A DNA stretch of 64,000 bases, taken from the NCBI GenBank assembly GCA_040218445.1, contig JAVJRK010000009.1, forward strand, positions 1 to 64,000, read 5' to 3'. The position numbers and the translations under genes were made by a program. Within the stretch, counting starts at the first letter, position 1. Each line of letters begins with the position of its first letter. Below, in pieces: positions 1 through 8,809 of this stretch. This stretch comes from UBA1479 sp040218445 (lineage in GTDB: Bacteria > Pseudomonadota > Alphaproteobacteria > Rhodospirillales > Casp-alpha2). Under the pieces are notes generated by a model, which did not search any database, was not told the DNA's origin, and saw nothing but the letters and a program-made list of their open reading frames with translations.

Positions 1-2120
1 GCGACCACGGCAAAGCCCTTGCCGGCCTCACCCGCACGGGCCGCTTCGATCGTCGCGTTCAGGGCCAGAAGATTGGTCTGCTCGGCAATATCCGTGATCA
101 GGGCGACAACCTCGCCGATCTTTTCCGCGGCAAGCGCCAGCCCCTGGATTTTCGCGTTGGTGTCATTGGCATCCTGCACCGCGCGCGAAGCGATCTGCGT
201 CGATTGCACCACCTGCTGGCTGATTTCCGAGATCGAGGCCGACAATTGAGCCGCCGATACGCTGACCGTCTGTACGTTCTTGGAGGCATCATCCGCCGCC
301 GTGGATACGATGTTGGATTGCGAACTGGCTTTGTCGGCGGTCTGGGTCATGGTTTCCGACGAATGCTTCAGTTCGTTCGCCGCTTCGGACACCACACGGA
401 CGACATCGCCCACACCCGCGTCCAGTGCATCGGCCATTTTGGCCATTTCCTCTTGCCGTGCGGCGGCCGCCCTTTCGCGCTCCCGCGCCGACTGTTCATC
501 GACCAGCTTGGCTTGGCTCAAACTTTCCTTGAACACGATCAAGGCCGAAGCCATGTCGGCGATCTCGTCCTTGCCGGTGATCGAGATTTCCGTTTCCAGC
601 TCGCCCTCGGCGACGGACTTGGTCGCCGCCGTCAAGATCTCCAGACGATGGCCCAGGCTGCGCCCCACATACAACCAGGCGATCAGCACCGTGATGCCGA
701 TGGCCAGCACGACGATGGCTGCCAAAAAGGAAGAACTGCGGCTGAACGCGGCAATGATCTGGGCCGATCCCGATTTAACCTCTTCACGGGCCGCCCCCAC
801 GATGGTGTCGACCTCGTTCGACAAATCGACCGAGACATCCTGCGTCTTCTGCAGGGCGTCAAAGGTGCGGTTGGCCGCCCCCAATGCCTGCCGGCGCAAG
901 GCCACCACACTGTCCGCCCCCTCTGCGGCGGCGGCGAACCCGGCGGCGACCTTGCCGATGTCTTCGGCCAAGGCCTTGTCCTTCAACTCCCCAATTTCAA
1001 AATTGGTCTGACGCACGGCCAAAAGAATGGCTTCTTCAAGGTCATTCAGAAGATTGATGTCGTTGACGTTCGCCGCCGTCGCCAACAGCCCCGCCGTCCG
1101 GTTGGACTTGGCCTCGATCCGCAGCAGGGTATTGACCGTCTTGACCTTGGTATTGACCAGGGTAGAGCCCCGCACCGAGTTCTCGATCATGAATTTCTGC
1201 ATGCCCTCGGCAAGGGTCTTATGCGCGGTTTCCATATCCGCTTCCAGCAGCAGTTGCAGGCCTGCTTTTTCCTCGTCGATTTGCGCCATCTTGCCGCTGT
1301 CGACCGCCGCCAGGAACGCCGCCAGGGCCGCCTTGACGTCGGGCAGGTCCTGCTTCTTGAACAGTGTTTCCGCAATCTTATTGATGTCGGCGACGATCTC
1401 CGCAAAGGCCGGCTTGGCCTTGGCCGCCTTGGCCATCGCCACCGCCGCCACAAGGCGTTCCGCTTCGGTCCCCAGCTTCTGTGCCAGGGTCAAATGCGGC
1501 AGGTCCGCATTCATCAGGTTGTTGACGGCCTTAACCCCGCCGATACTCAGCGATGCCGATCCCTTACCGACCTCGGCTTCGGCAGCGGCCAGAACCGGTG
1601 CAACCTTGGCCAACAGGGCTTCGTGCGTTGCCACCACCTGTTCCGACACCCCGGCCAGGCGCTTGTTGGCGTTCAGCCGGGCGTTGACCTCGGACGACAG
1701 GGTTTCCAGATATGACTGAAACGAACCGACCAACTGGTTCAGATTTTCGGCATTGGCCTCGGGTCCGGCCAAATTCTTGAATTCGTCGATCTGGCCGCGA
1801 ATTTGTCCCAGTCGTCCTTCAAGGTCTTGTTTGATGGCAACGCGTGCGTCTTCGGCTTGGGCACGGGCAAGCGCGGGTGCCGCGGCCGAAAGCAGGGCAC
1901 TGCTTCGGGCCAGGCCCAATGCGGCCTCCATGGTTGGCACGGAACGCCCGACAGCGTCCTGAAAATCCTTCTCGACGCTTGAAAAGCCCCGCATGGCGAC
2001 GATGCCCGCCGCGATGGTCAGGATCGTCACACAACCGAAGGCGACAAACAGCCGCGCCCGGACCTTATTCGGCATGAATCGTTCGATAACCACTGTTCCC
2101 CCCAAAACCACGTTCGCCAT
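1..2120 (-). CDS. Methyl-accepting chemotaxis protein (3' end outside window)
   Basis: Transmembrane chemoreceptor that signals to CheA/CheW. On the minus strand a frame open from 2120 to the window edge encodes an N-terminal membrane segment (about residues 25-43), a helical periplasmic region of roughly 400 residues, a second membrane segment near 455-480, a HAMP-like linker, and the start of the signalling domain with the classic hairpin motif (IAEQTNLLALNATIEAARAG). The C-terminal end lies beyond base 1. Two in-frame ATGs are possible: 2120, preceded by AGGA with 5-base spacing, and 2075, which gives a more usual short N terminus (MPNKVRARLF) but lacks a good ribosome site. I chose 2120. 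The ligand cannot be deduced. Confidence 0.9.
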   Translation of the reverse strand, partial: MANVVLGGTVVIERFMPNKVRARLFVAFGCVTILTIAAGIVAMRGFSSVEKDFQDAVGRSVPTMEAALGLARSSALLSAAAPALARAQAEDARVAIKQDLEGRLGQIRGQIDEFKNLAGPEANAENLNQLVGSFQSYLETLSSEVNARLNANKRLAGVSEQVVATHEALLAKVAPVLAAAEAEVGKGSASLSIGGVKAVNNLMNADLPHLTLAQKLGTEAERLVAAVAMAKAAKAKPAFAEIVADINKIAETLFKKQDLPDVKAALAAFLAAVDSGKMAQIDEEKAGLQLLLEADMETAHKTLAEGMQKFMIENSVRGSTLVNTKVKTVNTLLRIEAKSNRTAGLLATAANVNDINLLNDLEEAILLAVRQTNFEIGELKDKALAEDIGKVAAGFAAAAEGADSVVALRRQALGAANRTFDALQKTQDVSVDLSNEVDTIVGAAREEVKSGSAQIIAAFSRSSSFLAAIVVLAIGITVLIAWLYVGRSLGHRLEILTAATKSVAEGELETEISITGKDEIADMASALIVFKESLSQAKLVDEQSARERERAAAARQEEMAKMADALDAGVGDVVRVVSEAANELKHSSETMTQTADKASSQSNIVSTAADDASKNVQTVSVSAAQLSASISEISQQVVQSTQIASRAVQDANDTNAKIQGLALAAEKIGEVVALITDIAEQTNLLALNATIEAARAGEAGKGFAVV

Positions 2121-2128
2121 CGCGGTCC

Positions 2129-2148
2129 TATCGGCACCATTGCCGATA
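2129..2148 (-). promoter_or_regulatory. Perfect inverted repeat abutting the chemoreceptor start
   Basis: TATCGGCA-CCAT-TGCCGATA forms a perfect 8-bp stem with a 4-base loop. On the minus strand it ends against the AGGA ribosome site used by the 2120 start. It could be an operator or an mRNA hairpin that masks the site. No downstream T-run is present, so it is not a terminator. Function is inferred only. Confidence 0.4.
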
Positions 2149-2597
2149 TCACCGAACAAAAACGACCACAGGAGAGCAGGTGTTAACTATCGACGTCTTG
2201 ATCGCCCCGACGCTTCCCCTGAGGTGTGATCTTCACCGGCCGAAACCGGTCACATCCCCCGAAAACCTTTTATTTCACCACCCAAATCAAAGCCCCATAT
2301 TTAGGCGGTTGGCTTTCTTATTTTAATAAAATTGGCATGAAAAACAGATAGGTACAATATATATTTAGTAATTGTTATTTACATGAATTTTACAAATATC
2401 ACGTAATTTTTTTCACAAACAATAGAAGACGTTTTTGATTGTCACCTGTCAGAAAACACGCGCAGCATCCCGCCGAAACTTGCTTCGACGGGTTAAAACC
2501 GTATGAGATTCAAAGGGAAGCCCGCCGCCATCAACAAGCAGGCATCAGCCAGCGATCATGGTCATTCAGGCATACTTACAAATGATGGAACGCCGGA
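2149..2597. other. Intergenic region with AT-rich core
   Basis: About 450 bases lie between the chemoreceptor start and the stop of the YbaK-type gene. Bases 2300-2440 are strikingly AT-rich compared with the GC-rich surroundings, and a short inverted repeat (ACCGG/CCGGT) lies near 2233-2249. The chemoreceptor promoter is expected here on the minus strand. I could not assign clear -35/-10 boxes, and I see no convincing small gene or RNA. Confidence 0.5.
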
Positions 2598-3161
2598 TCA
2601 GCCGTCTTGTTCGGCTTTTTCGCGAAAGGTCTTCGACCGCCCGAAACGCGGCAGCTCGACCGCGTCCGGATCGACCGCTTCGGAAATGTTATAGCTGACG
2701 AAGCCGCCGGTCAGACGCTTCAATTCGTCAAACGTGACCGGAAACAAGCAATGGGGGTGCCCCGCCGCCGCATATAGCTGATCGAACCGCCGCAGGCTGG
2801 CGTCGATCGCGATCGGCATGTCGTTGACCAGCCCCACGGGCGACACGCCGCCGATGGTGAACCCGGTCACGTCCTTGACCCGCTGGGCCTGCGGTTTGGT
2901 GACCTTGCCGGTCATGTCGAACACGCGGGGCAAATTTTCCGGCTTGCAGGTATGGTCACCCGCGACAAGGGCCAGCACCGGCTTGTCGCCGATCCGGAAG
3001 GTCAGGGACTTGACGATCTGGCCAAGCTGCGCGTCGACGGCACGGGCCGCATCGTCCGCTGTCTTGGCGGTCGCGGTAAGCTCGATCACCCGGTCACCCA
3101 GACCGGCGGCCTTGAGTGCCGCGCTTACCCGCTGGACCGATTTCTTGGTCTTGAACGCCAT
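2598..3161 (-). CDS. YbaK/EbsC-family aminoacyl-tRNA deacylase
   Basis: A 187-residue protein of the YbaK/EbsC/ProX editing family, which hydrolyses mischarged tRNA (typically Cys- or Ala-tRNAPro) in the cytoplasm. Family features visible are the conserved lysine after the first strand block (QIVKSLTF, about residues 48-55), the glycine/proline-rich loop FTIGGVSPVG (about 101-110) and the GHPHCLFPVTFDEL segment. Length is close to family size. The substrate of this subgroup is not settled by sequence. It is followed on the same strand by nothing close; the GST gene starts 680 bases upstream and ends 47 bases before this start, so the two may be co-transcribed. Confidence 0.85.
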   Translation of the reverse strand: MAFKTKKSVQRVSAALKAAGLGDRVIELTATAKTADDAARAVDAQLGQIVKSLTFRIGDKPVLALVAGDHTCKPENLPRVFDMTGKVTKPQAQRVKDVTGFTIGGVSPVGLVNDMPIAIDASLRRFDQLYAAAGHPHCLFPVTFDELKRLTGGFVSYNISEAVDPDAVELPRFGRSKTFREKAEQDG

Positions 3162-3208
3162 CGCCCCTGTCCATTCCGTTGGTGTGTGACCCCGTTCGTC
3201 GGGCCGGG

Positions 3209-3841
3209 CTAATTTGCGAACGGCACCGCCATTCCCTTTTGCACGGCCTCGCGTGCCGAGATTGTATCAAACCAGCGCTTCACGTTGGGGAATTCATTGA
3301 GATCGACCTCATGACGTTCATGGCGCGATACCCAGGGATAAACCGCGATATCGGCGATGGAATAGAAACCACCGGCAAGATATTCGGTTTCATTCAGGCG
3401 CCGATCGTTCATCACCATGTAAAGCCGCTTGGTTTCGTCGTGATAGCGCTTTTGGCCGTAGGGCACGACTTCCTTGGGATTGAACATGAAATGATGAGCC
3501 TGGCCGAACATCGGGCCAACACCGCCCATTTGCCACATCAGCCATTCAAAGGTCGCGACCCGTTCACGTCCCCCGCTGGGCAGAAGGTCGCTGCCCGTCT
3601 TTTCCGCCAGGTACACCAAAATGGCGCCCGTCTCGAACACGGAAATGGGCTTGCCGTCCGGCCCGTCGGGATCGACGATCGCCGGGATGCGGTTGTTGGG
3701 TGAAAGCTTCAGAAACTCGGGCGCATGCTGTTCGCCCTTGGAAATATTCACTTCGTGGGTCGTGTATTCCAGGCCCACTTCCTCAAGCATGATGGACGCC
3801 TTGCGCCCATTGGGCGTGGCCCAGGTATAAAGATCGATCAT
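3209..3841 (-). CDS. Glutathione S-transferase (YghU/YfcG-like)
   Basis: A 210-residue cytosolic glutathione S-transferase. The N-terminal thioredoxin-like domain (residues 1-80) carries the TPNGRKASIMLEE motif typical of the Nu/YghU-YfcG group, the cis-proline segment RIPAIVDPDG and the glutathione-binding E-T/S pair (VFETGAILVYLAE). The helical C-terminal domain follows, with ADIAVYPWVSRHER as the N-capping region. A strong ribosome site (GGAGGAGG) precedes the ATG at 3841. This group often shows disulfide-bond reductase activity with glutathione; the physiological substrate here is unknown. Confidence 0.9.
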   Translation of the reverse strand: MIDLYTWATPNGRKASIMLEEVGLEYTTHEVNISKGEQHAPEFLKLSPNNRIPAIVDPDGPDGKPISVFETGAILVYLAEKTGSDLLPSGGRERVATFEWLMWQMGGVGPMFGQAHHFMFNPKEVVPYGQKRYHDETKRLYMVMNDRRLNETEYLAGGFYSIADIAVYPWVSRHERHEVDLNEFPNVKRWFDTISAREAVQKGMAVPFAN

Positions 3842-3933
3842 CGGGGATCCTCCTCCGTCATCGGTGTTTCGTCATTGCCGGCAAGCATAAGCAAACACCG
3901 CATACGGGCAAGGTTTTGCTGTGGTGCGCCGGA

Positions 3934-4350
3934 TCAATTCGCCGTGGGCGGCATAACGCCGCTGTTGTCCTCGGAAACCGGGGCCCATTCTTCGAGATAA
4001 GCCCTAATCGCCGCCTGCGCGGACTGTGCCGGGCCGCCGATTTTTTCCGCCCGCAGATAGATGATGGTCAGGGTCAGCGACGTCAGAGCGCGCTGATCAC
4101 GGCGCTTGCGGGCTTCGTTGTGCATGCGGCTTAAGTGATCCTGGGCGCGCTTGAAGCCATAGACCTCGTCCTTATGCACGAAGGTTTCCAGGATGTAGTC
4201 GATATCCTTGCGCAGGTCCTGCGCGACATCGGCGCTGATCGGGCCGTAATGTTCTTCCGTCAGGGCGTGCAGGATATAGGTCACGTCGCGATTAAGGCGC
4301 CGCGCATCGGCCTCGGGGCCGAAAAACTTGTTCAAGATACTTTTGATCAC
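3934..4350 (-). CDS. Conserved small helical protein, unknown function
   Basis: A 138-residue protein starting at a GTG codon (4350). No family is recognised. The sequence is soluble, charged and predicted mostly helical, with no signal peptide and no membrane segment. The N terminus (MIKSILNKFFGP) is amphipathic and could contact the membrane. The coding frame has the codon bias of its neighbours, which supports a real gene. It lies alone between a GST gene and a divergent exporter, so context says little. Confidence 0.6.
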   Translation of the reverse strand: MIKSILNKFFGPEADARRLNRDVTYILHALTEEHYGPISADVAQDLRKDIDYILETFVHKDEVYGFKRAQDHLSRMHNEARKRRDQRALTSLTLTIIYLRAEKIGGPAQSAQAAIRAYLEEWAPVSEDNSGVMPPTAN

Positions 4351-4582
4351 GGGCGTCCGTTCACTTTCGATGCATAGCGGAGATTAAGAACCAGGGGAAA
4401 TCCCGGCGGGGACAATACCCCCCCAGGGTGCGTAAAAACAACCAGCGCCTGATGGAACCCGCCATAACAGTTCGCCCGGCACCGTAGTGTTTTCGCCCAG
4501 CCGGCGCGCGGTGATATGGTAGAAGCCTCTTCCCTGCCCTACTCCCAATCGCCGCCACCAATCATAATCGACAGAACACCCC

Positions 4583-5326
4583 ATGCCCGACCTGAACACC
4601 CTGGCCCTCGTCGCCGCGATTTTCCTGCTTGCGGGTGCCGTCAAAGGCGTCGTCGGCGTGGGCCTTCCGACCGTCGCCGCGGGCCTGATGACGGCTGCCG
4701 TCGGCCTGCACGAAGCGGTTCAACTGGTGATCGTGCCGGCGTTTCTGACTAATGTCTGGCAGGGCGCTTTCGGCGGCCAGTTCACGGCCCTTTGCCGGCG
4801 GCTGTGGCCCTTGTTGCTGATGTCGTGCATCGGCACCTGGTTCGGCGCGGCGATCCTTGTCGCCATCGATGCCCGCATATTGTCGGGCTCTCTCGGCGGG
4901 TTGCTTGCCGTCTATTCGCTGTATTCCCTGATGACCCCGCAAATCCCGCCGCCTGGAAAGTGGGAAAAACTGCTGGGTCCGGTCATGGGTTTTCTGGCCG
5001 GAATGACCAGCGGTGCGGTGGCATCCTTCGTCATGCCGGGCGGGGTCTATCTGCAGGCCCTGGGGCTAACCCGCGATGGACTGGTCCAGGCCATGGGGAT
5101 CGCCTTTACCGTGGTGACGGCGGCCCAGGCGGTCAGCCTGTCGGGCCATGGGGTGCTGACCCCGGAAATGACCATGGCTTCGGCCTTGATGCTGGCCCCC
5201 GCCGCCGCGGGGATGATCGGCGGCCAGATGATCCGCCGCCGACTTCCCGCCGAGACCTTTCGCAAGGTATTCTTCGTCGGCCTGATGATACTGGGGCTGT
5301 ATCTCGCAGCCCGGGTGTTTATGTAA
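4583..5326 (+). CDS. TauE/SafE-family sulfite/organoanion exporter
   Basis: A 247-residue integral membrane protein of the TauE/SafE (DUF81) family, with about seven or eight hydrophobic segments. The N-terminal repeat has the family signature AGAVKGVVGVGLPTVAAGL (residues 14-32), and the second half repeats the pattern with a glycine-rich stretch GFLAGMTSGAVASFVMPGG. Members export sulfite, sulfoacetate or other organic anions, but substrate cannot be read from sequence. The ATG at 4583 has only a weak ribosome site. It converges with the SDR gene, whose stop is 5 bases away. Confidence 0.85.
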   Translation: MPDLNTLALVAAIFLLAGAVKGVVGVGLPTVAAGLMTAAVGLHEAVQLVIVPAFLTNVWQGAFGGQFTALCRRLWPLLLMSCIGTWFGAAILVAIDARILSGSLGGLLAVYSLYSLMTPQIPPPGKWEKLLGPVMGFLAGMTSGAVASFVMPGGVYLQALGLTRDGLVQAMGIAFTVVTAAQAVSLSGHGVLTPEMTMASALMLAPAAAGMIGGQMIRRRLPAETFRKVFFVGLMILGLYLAARVFM

Positions 5327-5330
5327 TCCG

Positions 5331-6065
5331 TCAGCCCGGAAGCATTTCCCCGACCTGCTTTTCAACGGCCTTCGGGTTTGCCAGCAGATTGGCGTGCAGA
5401 TCGATCGCCATGGGGTCGGGGTAGATGTCGTCTTCGCCGGCTTCCAAGCCAGCCAAAACTGCGCGGGCGACTTCCGATGGCGCCGTTTTTTCCATATCGA
5501 CATTCGCCGCCATATCGGTGTCGATCGGCCCCGGATAGACGCCCAGGACATGGGTGCCTTGCCCCGCCAGTTCCGCCCGCACTCCCTGGGTCAGGGAATG
5601 GACTGCTGCCTTCGATGCGCTGTAGGAACCGAGCACGGGAAAATTAACCAGCGACGCCACCGAAGCAATGTTGATGAGCGCCCCCCCGCCGTTATCCACC
5701 AATACCGGTGCAAAGGCGCGGATCATGTCCAATACGGCAAAATAATTGGTTTCCATCTCCTGCCGGGCCGGATCCGTTGTCTCACCTGCGATGAAGGCGT
5801 TATAGCCGGCCACGCCCGCGTTGTTGATCAACAGCGTGACATCCGTGTTTTTCGCCGCATTAGCGATCTGTTGCCGGTCCGTCACGTCCAAGGCAACGGC
5901 AATAATACGCCCGGCCCCCGCAGCAACCAGACCGGCAAGCGATTCAGGATTACGCGCGGCGGCATAGATTTTTCTCGCGCCGTTATCAAGCAGGGCCTCG
6001 ACAAAGGCTTTGCCGATTCCCCGGTTGGCACCGGTTACGAAGGCGACTGTATTTTCGAATTGCAT
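5331..6065 (-). CDS. SDR-family oxidoreductase under TetR control
   Basis: A 244-residue short-chain dehydrogenase/reductase. It has the nucleotide-binding TGANRGIG motif at residues 10-17, NNAG, and an intact catalytic YSASK (YxxxK). The start at 6065 is preferred because MQFENTVAFVTGA is the normal family N terminus and AAAGGA lies 10 bases upstream; an in-frame start at 6104 would lie inside an operator repeat. The gene follows a TetR regulator on the same strand, and two copies of TTGAACGATCATTCAA sit directly upstream, so regulation by that TetR protein is likely. Substrate is unknown. Confidence 0.88.
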   Translation of the reverse strand: MQFENTVAFVTGANRGIGKAFVEALLDNGARKIYAAARNPESLAGLVAAGAGRIIAVALDVTDRQQIANAAKNTDVTLLINNAGVAGYNAFIAGETTDPARQEMETNYFAVLDMIRAFAPVLVDNGGGALINIASVASLVNFPVLGSYSASKAAVHSLTQGVRAELAGQGTHVLGVYPGPIDTDMAANVDMEKTAPSEVARAVLAGLEAGEDDIYPDPMAIDLHANLLANPKAVEKQVGEMLPG

Positions 6066-6088
6066 GTATAGGGCATCCTTTGATTTTG

Positions 6089-6104
6089 TTGAACGATCAT
6101 TCAA
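6089..6104. promoter_or_regulatory. TetR-type operator, copy 1
   Basis: The 16-base partial palindrome TTGAACGATCATTCAA lies 23 bases upstream of the SDR start. It is identical to copy 2, and their centres are 33 bases apart (about three helical turns). Its half-site TTGAACGA also recurs upstream of the tetR gene. Confidence 0.7.
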
Positions 6105-6121
6105 TATGCTTCGCCGTTATA

Positions 6122-6137
6122 TTGAACGATCATTCAA
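6122..6137. promoter_or_regulatory. TetR-type operator, copy 2
   Basis: A second exact copy of TTGAACGATCATTCAA, located between the tetR stop codon and copy 1. An exact 16-base duplication in a 90-base intergenic space strongly suggests a cooperative regulator-binding site. Confidence 0.7.
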
Positions 6138-6153
6138 CACTCAAGAAAATTTT

Positions 6154-6732
6154 TTATGACAAGAGATTTTCCGCATGTTCGCGGGATTCCTTGATGAAAG
6201 GATGATCCCGTTTTGCCCGGGCCATTAAGCGCGCGGCCGCAAGCAACCCCTGTATCAGGCGCGCGGTCTGACCGGGATCGACATCAGCCGATATCTCCCC
6301 AACTTCCTGCCCCTTCCTGATCAGGTTGCAAATCAAGGTTTCAACCTGCGCCAAACTTCGCTGGATTATTTGCGTGACCTCATCATCCTGCGGCCCCGCT
6401 TCAAGCACCGAATTCATTATGAAACAGCCACAAGATTCCCCACCCCCATCGACTTCCGCGATCAGGGTGTCGAACAGGCTGAGGATGGCATCACGCGGCG
6501 AATACGTGTTTTCCAATTTCCCCATGCTTTGGGTCGTCTGCTCTTCGTACTTGGCAAGGCAGAGTTGGAACAAATGTTCCTTGTCCTTGAACGCGGCATA
6601 GATCGAACCGGGGTTAAGACCGGTCTCCGCGACTAGGTCCTTCATGGACGTACCTTTAAACCCGCGCAGCCAAAAGGCGCGCATGGCTTTATCCAGAACC
6701 TTGTCCTCATCGAATTGTTTTTCCCATGGCAT
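6154..6732 (-). CDS. TetR/AcrR-family transcriptional regulator
   Basis: A 192-residue DNA-binding repressor. Its N-terminal helix-turn-helix spans about residues 13-56, with the recognition region TGLNPGSIYAAFKDKEHLF. The C-terminal ligand-binding domain has the pattern of the TetR_C group common in regulators of short-chain dehydrogenases. It lies just upstream of the SDR gene on the same strand. Operator-like repeats flank it on both sides, so I infer autoregulation plus control of the SDR gene. The inducer is unknown. Confidence 0.9.
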   Translation of the reverse strand: MPWEKQFDEDKVLDKAMRAFWLRGFKGTSMKDLVAETGLNPGSIYAAFKDKEHLFQLCLAKYEEQTTQSMGKLENTYSPRDAILSLFDTLIAEVDGGGESCGCFIMNSVLEAGPQDDEVTQIIQRSLAQVETLICNLIRKGQEVGEISADVDPGQTARLIQGLLAAARLMARAKRDHPFIKESREHAENLLS

Positions 6733-6751
6733 GCCACCAGATTATCAGGTT

Positions 6752-6767
6752 TTGAACGACCGATCAA
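6752..6767. promoter_or_regulatory. TetR-type operator upstream of tetR (third site)
   Basis: TTGAACGACCGATCAA lies 20 bases upstream of the tetR ATG. It shares the half-site TTGAACGA with the two SDR-side copies and is itself a partial palindrome. Its position fits autoregulation of the repressor. Confidence 0.6.
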
Positions 6768-6930
6768 CGACACCTGCCCTCATAATCCATCAGCCTTGAT
6801 TCACCGTTTTCTAACATTTGCCTTCCAGGATTATGGCGGTATGTGGCAAGCTTATGCCCGTGGGGACTTGAATTGGGGATTTGAGTTATTGGACGCAAAC
6901 GCGCCACAACGCGTTTTATGGAGACGAGAC

Positions 6931-7749
6931 ATGACCCCGACCCGTTTTTCGGACGATCTAATCCGCCTTCCCGCGGCGGCTTTTCTTGCCTTGGCGCTCA
7001 GCAGCACCGCTGTCCTTGCGGACGACGCCGCCAAGGAACAAGCCAATACGCCGCCTGCCGAGATCAAGATGCAGTATCACACGCCCGAAGCCGAGGCGAA
7101 GAACGACGACCCCCTGGAATCCCTCAACCGCGTGACATCGGGCTTCAACAGCATTTTCCGCGGCCTGATCCTGGACCCGCTGATTTCCGGCTATAAGGCC
7201 GTCACGCCCGAAGGCATGCAGGAAGCGATTTCCAACGCCGCCAATAATCTGTCGGAACCTGTCACGGCGGTCTCCTCGTTTTTACAAGGCGACACGGAAA
7301 ACGCCGGCAACGCCACCCAACGCTTTCTCATCAATTCGACCGTGGGTATCGGCGGGTTGAGCGATCCGGCCAGTGACATGGGCATCCAGTCCCGCCAGGA
7401 AGACCTGGGACAGGCCATGGGTGCGGGCGGCATGGAACCCGGCCCTCATATCGTTTTGCCGATCCTGGGCCCCAGCAACCTGCGCGACGCCACGGGCGAC
7501 ATCCTGACGTCGATCGCCAATCCGCTGCCATTGGTCGGCAAGGCGGCGCAGGGCACCGTGACCTATTCGGACAATCAGGACGCGATCAAGGCCGCGACCG
7601 GCAATTCAATGGACCCCTACGCCACGGAAAAGGCGCTGTACGAGCAAAAGCGCCAGTGGGAAGTGACGAACGGCGCCGTCAGTGCCCCGGCCGACGGCCC
7701 GACCCTTGCGGACGAAGGTCCGTCACTGGCGACCAAGCCAACGCAGTAA
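6931..7749 (+). CDS. MlaA/VacJ-family outer-membrane lipid asymmetry protein
   Basis: A 272-residue MlaA-family protein, which in the Mla system removes misplaced phospholipids from the outer leaflet of the outer membrane. The family core is clear: DPLESLNR near residue 59, the NNLSEP segment, QRFLINSTVGIGGLSDPA and the glycine/proline-rich block GPHIVLPILGPSNLRD. The start at 6931 has GGAG 7 bases upstream and gives a signal peptide (about residues 1-30). Unlike the E. coli lipoprotein, the signal has no lipobox cysteine, so the product is probably cleaved by signal peptidase I. No other mla genes are nearby. Confidence 0.88.
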   Translation: MTPTRFSDDLIRLPAAAFLALALSSTAVLADDAAKEQANTPPAEIKMQYHTPEAEAKNDDPLESLNRVTSGFNSIFRGLILDPLISGYKAVTPEGMQEAISNAANNLSEPVTAVSSFLQGDTENAGNATQRFLINSTVGIGGLSDPASDMGIQSRQEDLGQAMGAGGMEPGPHIVLPILGPSNLRDATGDILTSIANPLPLVGKAAQGTVTYSDNQDAIKAATGNSMDPYATEKALYEQKRQWEVTNGAVSAPADGPTLADEGPSLATKPTQ

Positions 7750-7762
7750 CGAACCAGCGGGC

Positions 7763-8809
7763 CTAGCCTGCCGCGTCCGTCAGTTCCATTATCTTGCCGT
7801 AAAGTGCGCCCGGGATGGTGATGCCGTCCCGGGGCGTTTTTTCGCGGTTGACGTAACGCCGGTCGCCGGGCAAGCGCACCGCCCCCGGGGCTGCCCCCGC
7901 GTCCAGCATGCGTTGGAACAAGGCCTCGCCCTGGTCCATCCAGTCCGACCCTCCGCTTAACCGCGCCGGGTCCATGGCCAGGATCAATTCGCCGCCGCGC
8001 GACGGGCCGCCGTCGCGGTTGTCGGCTTCGCCCGCCTGGAAGGAAAAGACCTCGCCGATCAGCGCACCCGCGAACAGTTCCACCATCATCGAGATGGCCG
8101 AACCCTTATAGCCGCCGAACGGCAGCATGACGCCCTCATCCAGGATCGATTTCGGATCGCGGGTCGGCTGACCGTCTCCGTCCAGGCCCACGCCCAACGG
8201 CACGTCATGGCCTTCGCGGGCGGCGATCATCACCTCGCCCCGGGCCATGGCCGTGGTCGCCATGTCGAACACCACGGGCGGGCCGTCCTTGCGCGGCCAA
8301 GCGAAGGCCACTGGGTCGGTTCCGAACAATGCCTTGGCGCCGCCGGCCGGGGCCGCGAACGGTAGGGTCGAGGTACAGGCCAGCGCCACCAGGCCTTCAC
8401 GGGCCAGGGCCTCGACCTCGGGCCATAGGGCCGCGAAATGGTGAATACGGACCAGCGCCAGGGCCGCGATGCCCTGGGTCCTGGCCTTGGTGATCAGGGG
8501 CTTATGTCCGGCTTCCAAGGCAAGGGGGGCAAATCCGCCCGCCCCGTCGACCCGCACCACGCCGGGGGCCGCGTCATCCACGCGGGGCGACGCCTTGCCG
8601 TCGACCTTGCCGCTGCGCAGCGAGGCGATATATCCCGGCAGACGGAACAGGCCGTGGGATTCCGACCCGTCCCGTTCCGCCGCCGTCATGTTGTCGGCGA
8701 TGGCCTGCGCATTGGCATCGTCGCAGCCGTTGGCCGCAAGGCAGTTGAAGGCAAGGTCATGGACCTCTCCCAGGGTCAGTTGCTTGCCGTCTCCCGCCGG
8801 CTCAGTCAT
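7763..8809 (-). CDS. Ldh2/malate-lactate dehydrogenase family oxidoreductase
   Basis: A 348-residue NAD(P)-dependent dehydrogenase of the Ldh2/YbiC/ureidoglycolate-dehydrogenase family, which oxidises 2-hydroxy acids or reduces cyclic imines. The family's SHGLFRLPGY catalytic histidine motif is near residue 50, followed by the HHFAALWPEVEAL segment and the glycine-rich GGYKGSAISMMVE region. The start at 8809 overlaps the stop of the preceding gene by 8 bases, indicating translational coupling. It is the last gene of a three-gene operon with a deacylase and a reductase. Substrate is inferred to be a keto or imino acid product of that pathway. Confidence 0.87.
   Translation of the reverse strand: MTEPAGDGKQLTLGEVHDLAFNCLAANGCDDANAQAIADNMTAAERDGSESHGLFRLPGYIASLRSGKVDGKASPRVDDAAPGVVRVDGAGGFAPLALEAGHKPLITKARTQGIAALALVRIHHFAALWPEVEALAREGLVALACTSTLPFAAPAGGAKALFGTDPVAFAWPRKDGPPVVFDMATTAMARGEVMIAAREGHDVPLGVGLDGDGQPTRDPKSILDEGVMLPFGGYKGSAISMMVELFAGALIGEVFSFQAGEADNRDGGPSRGGELILAMDPARLSGGSDWMDQGEALFQRMLDAGAAPGAVRLPGDRRYVNREKTPRDGITIPGALYGKIMELTDAAG

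Noticed and set aside
204..1715. Long plus-strand open frame opposite the chemoreceptor
   Set aside because: It is an antisense shadow. The minus-strand frame contains the MCP signalling motif and HAMP pattern; the plus frame gives a low-complexity Gly/Arg/His-rich product.
2503..2694. Possible 63-codon plus-strand gene
   Set aside because: Half of it lies antisense to the YbaK-type gene, there is no ribosome site, and the product has no features.
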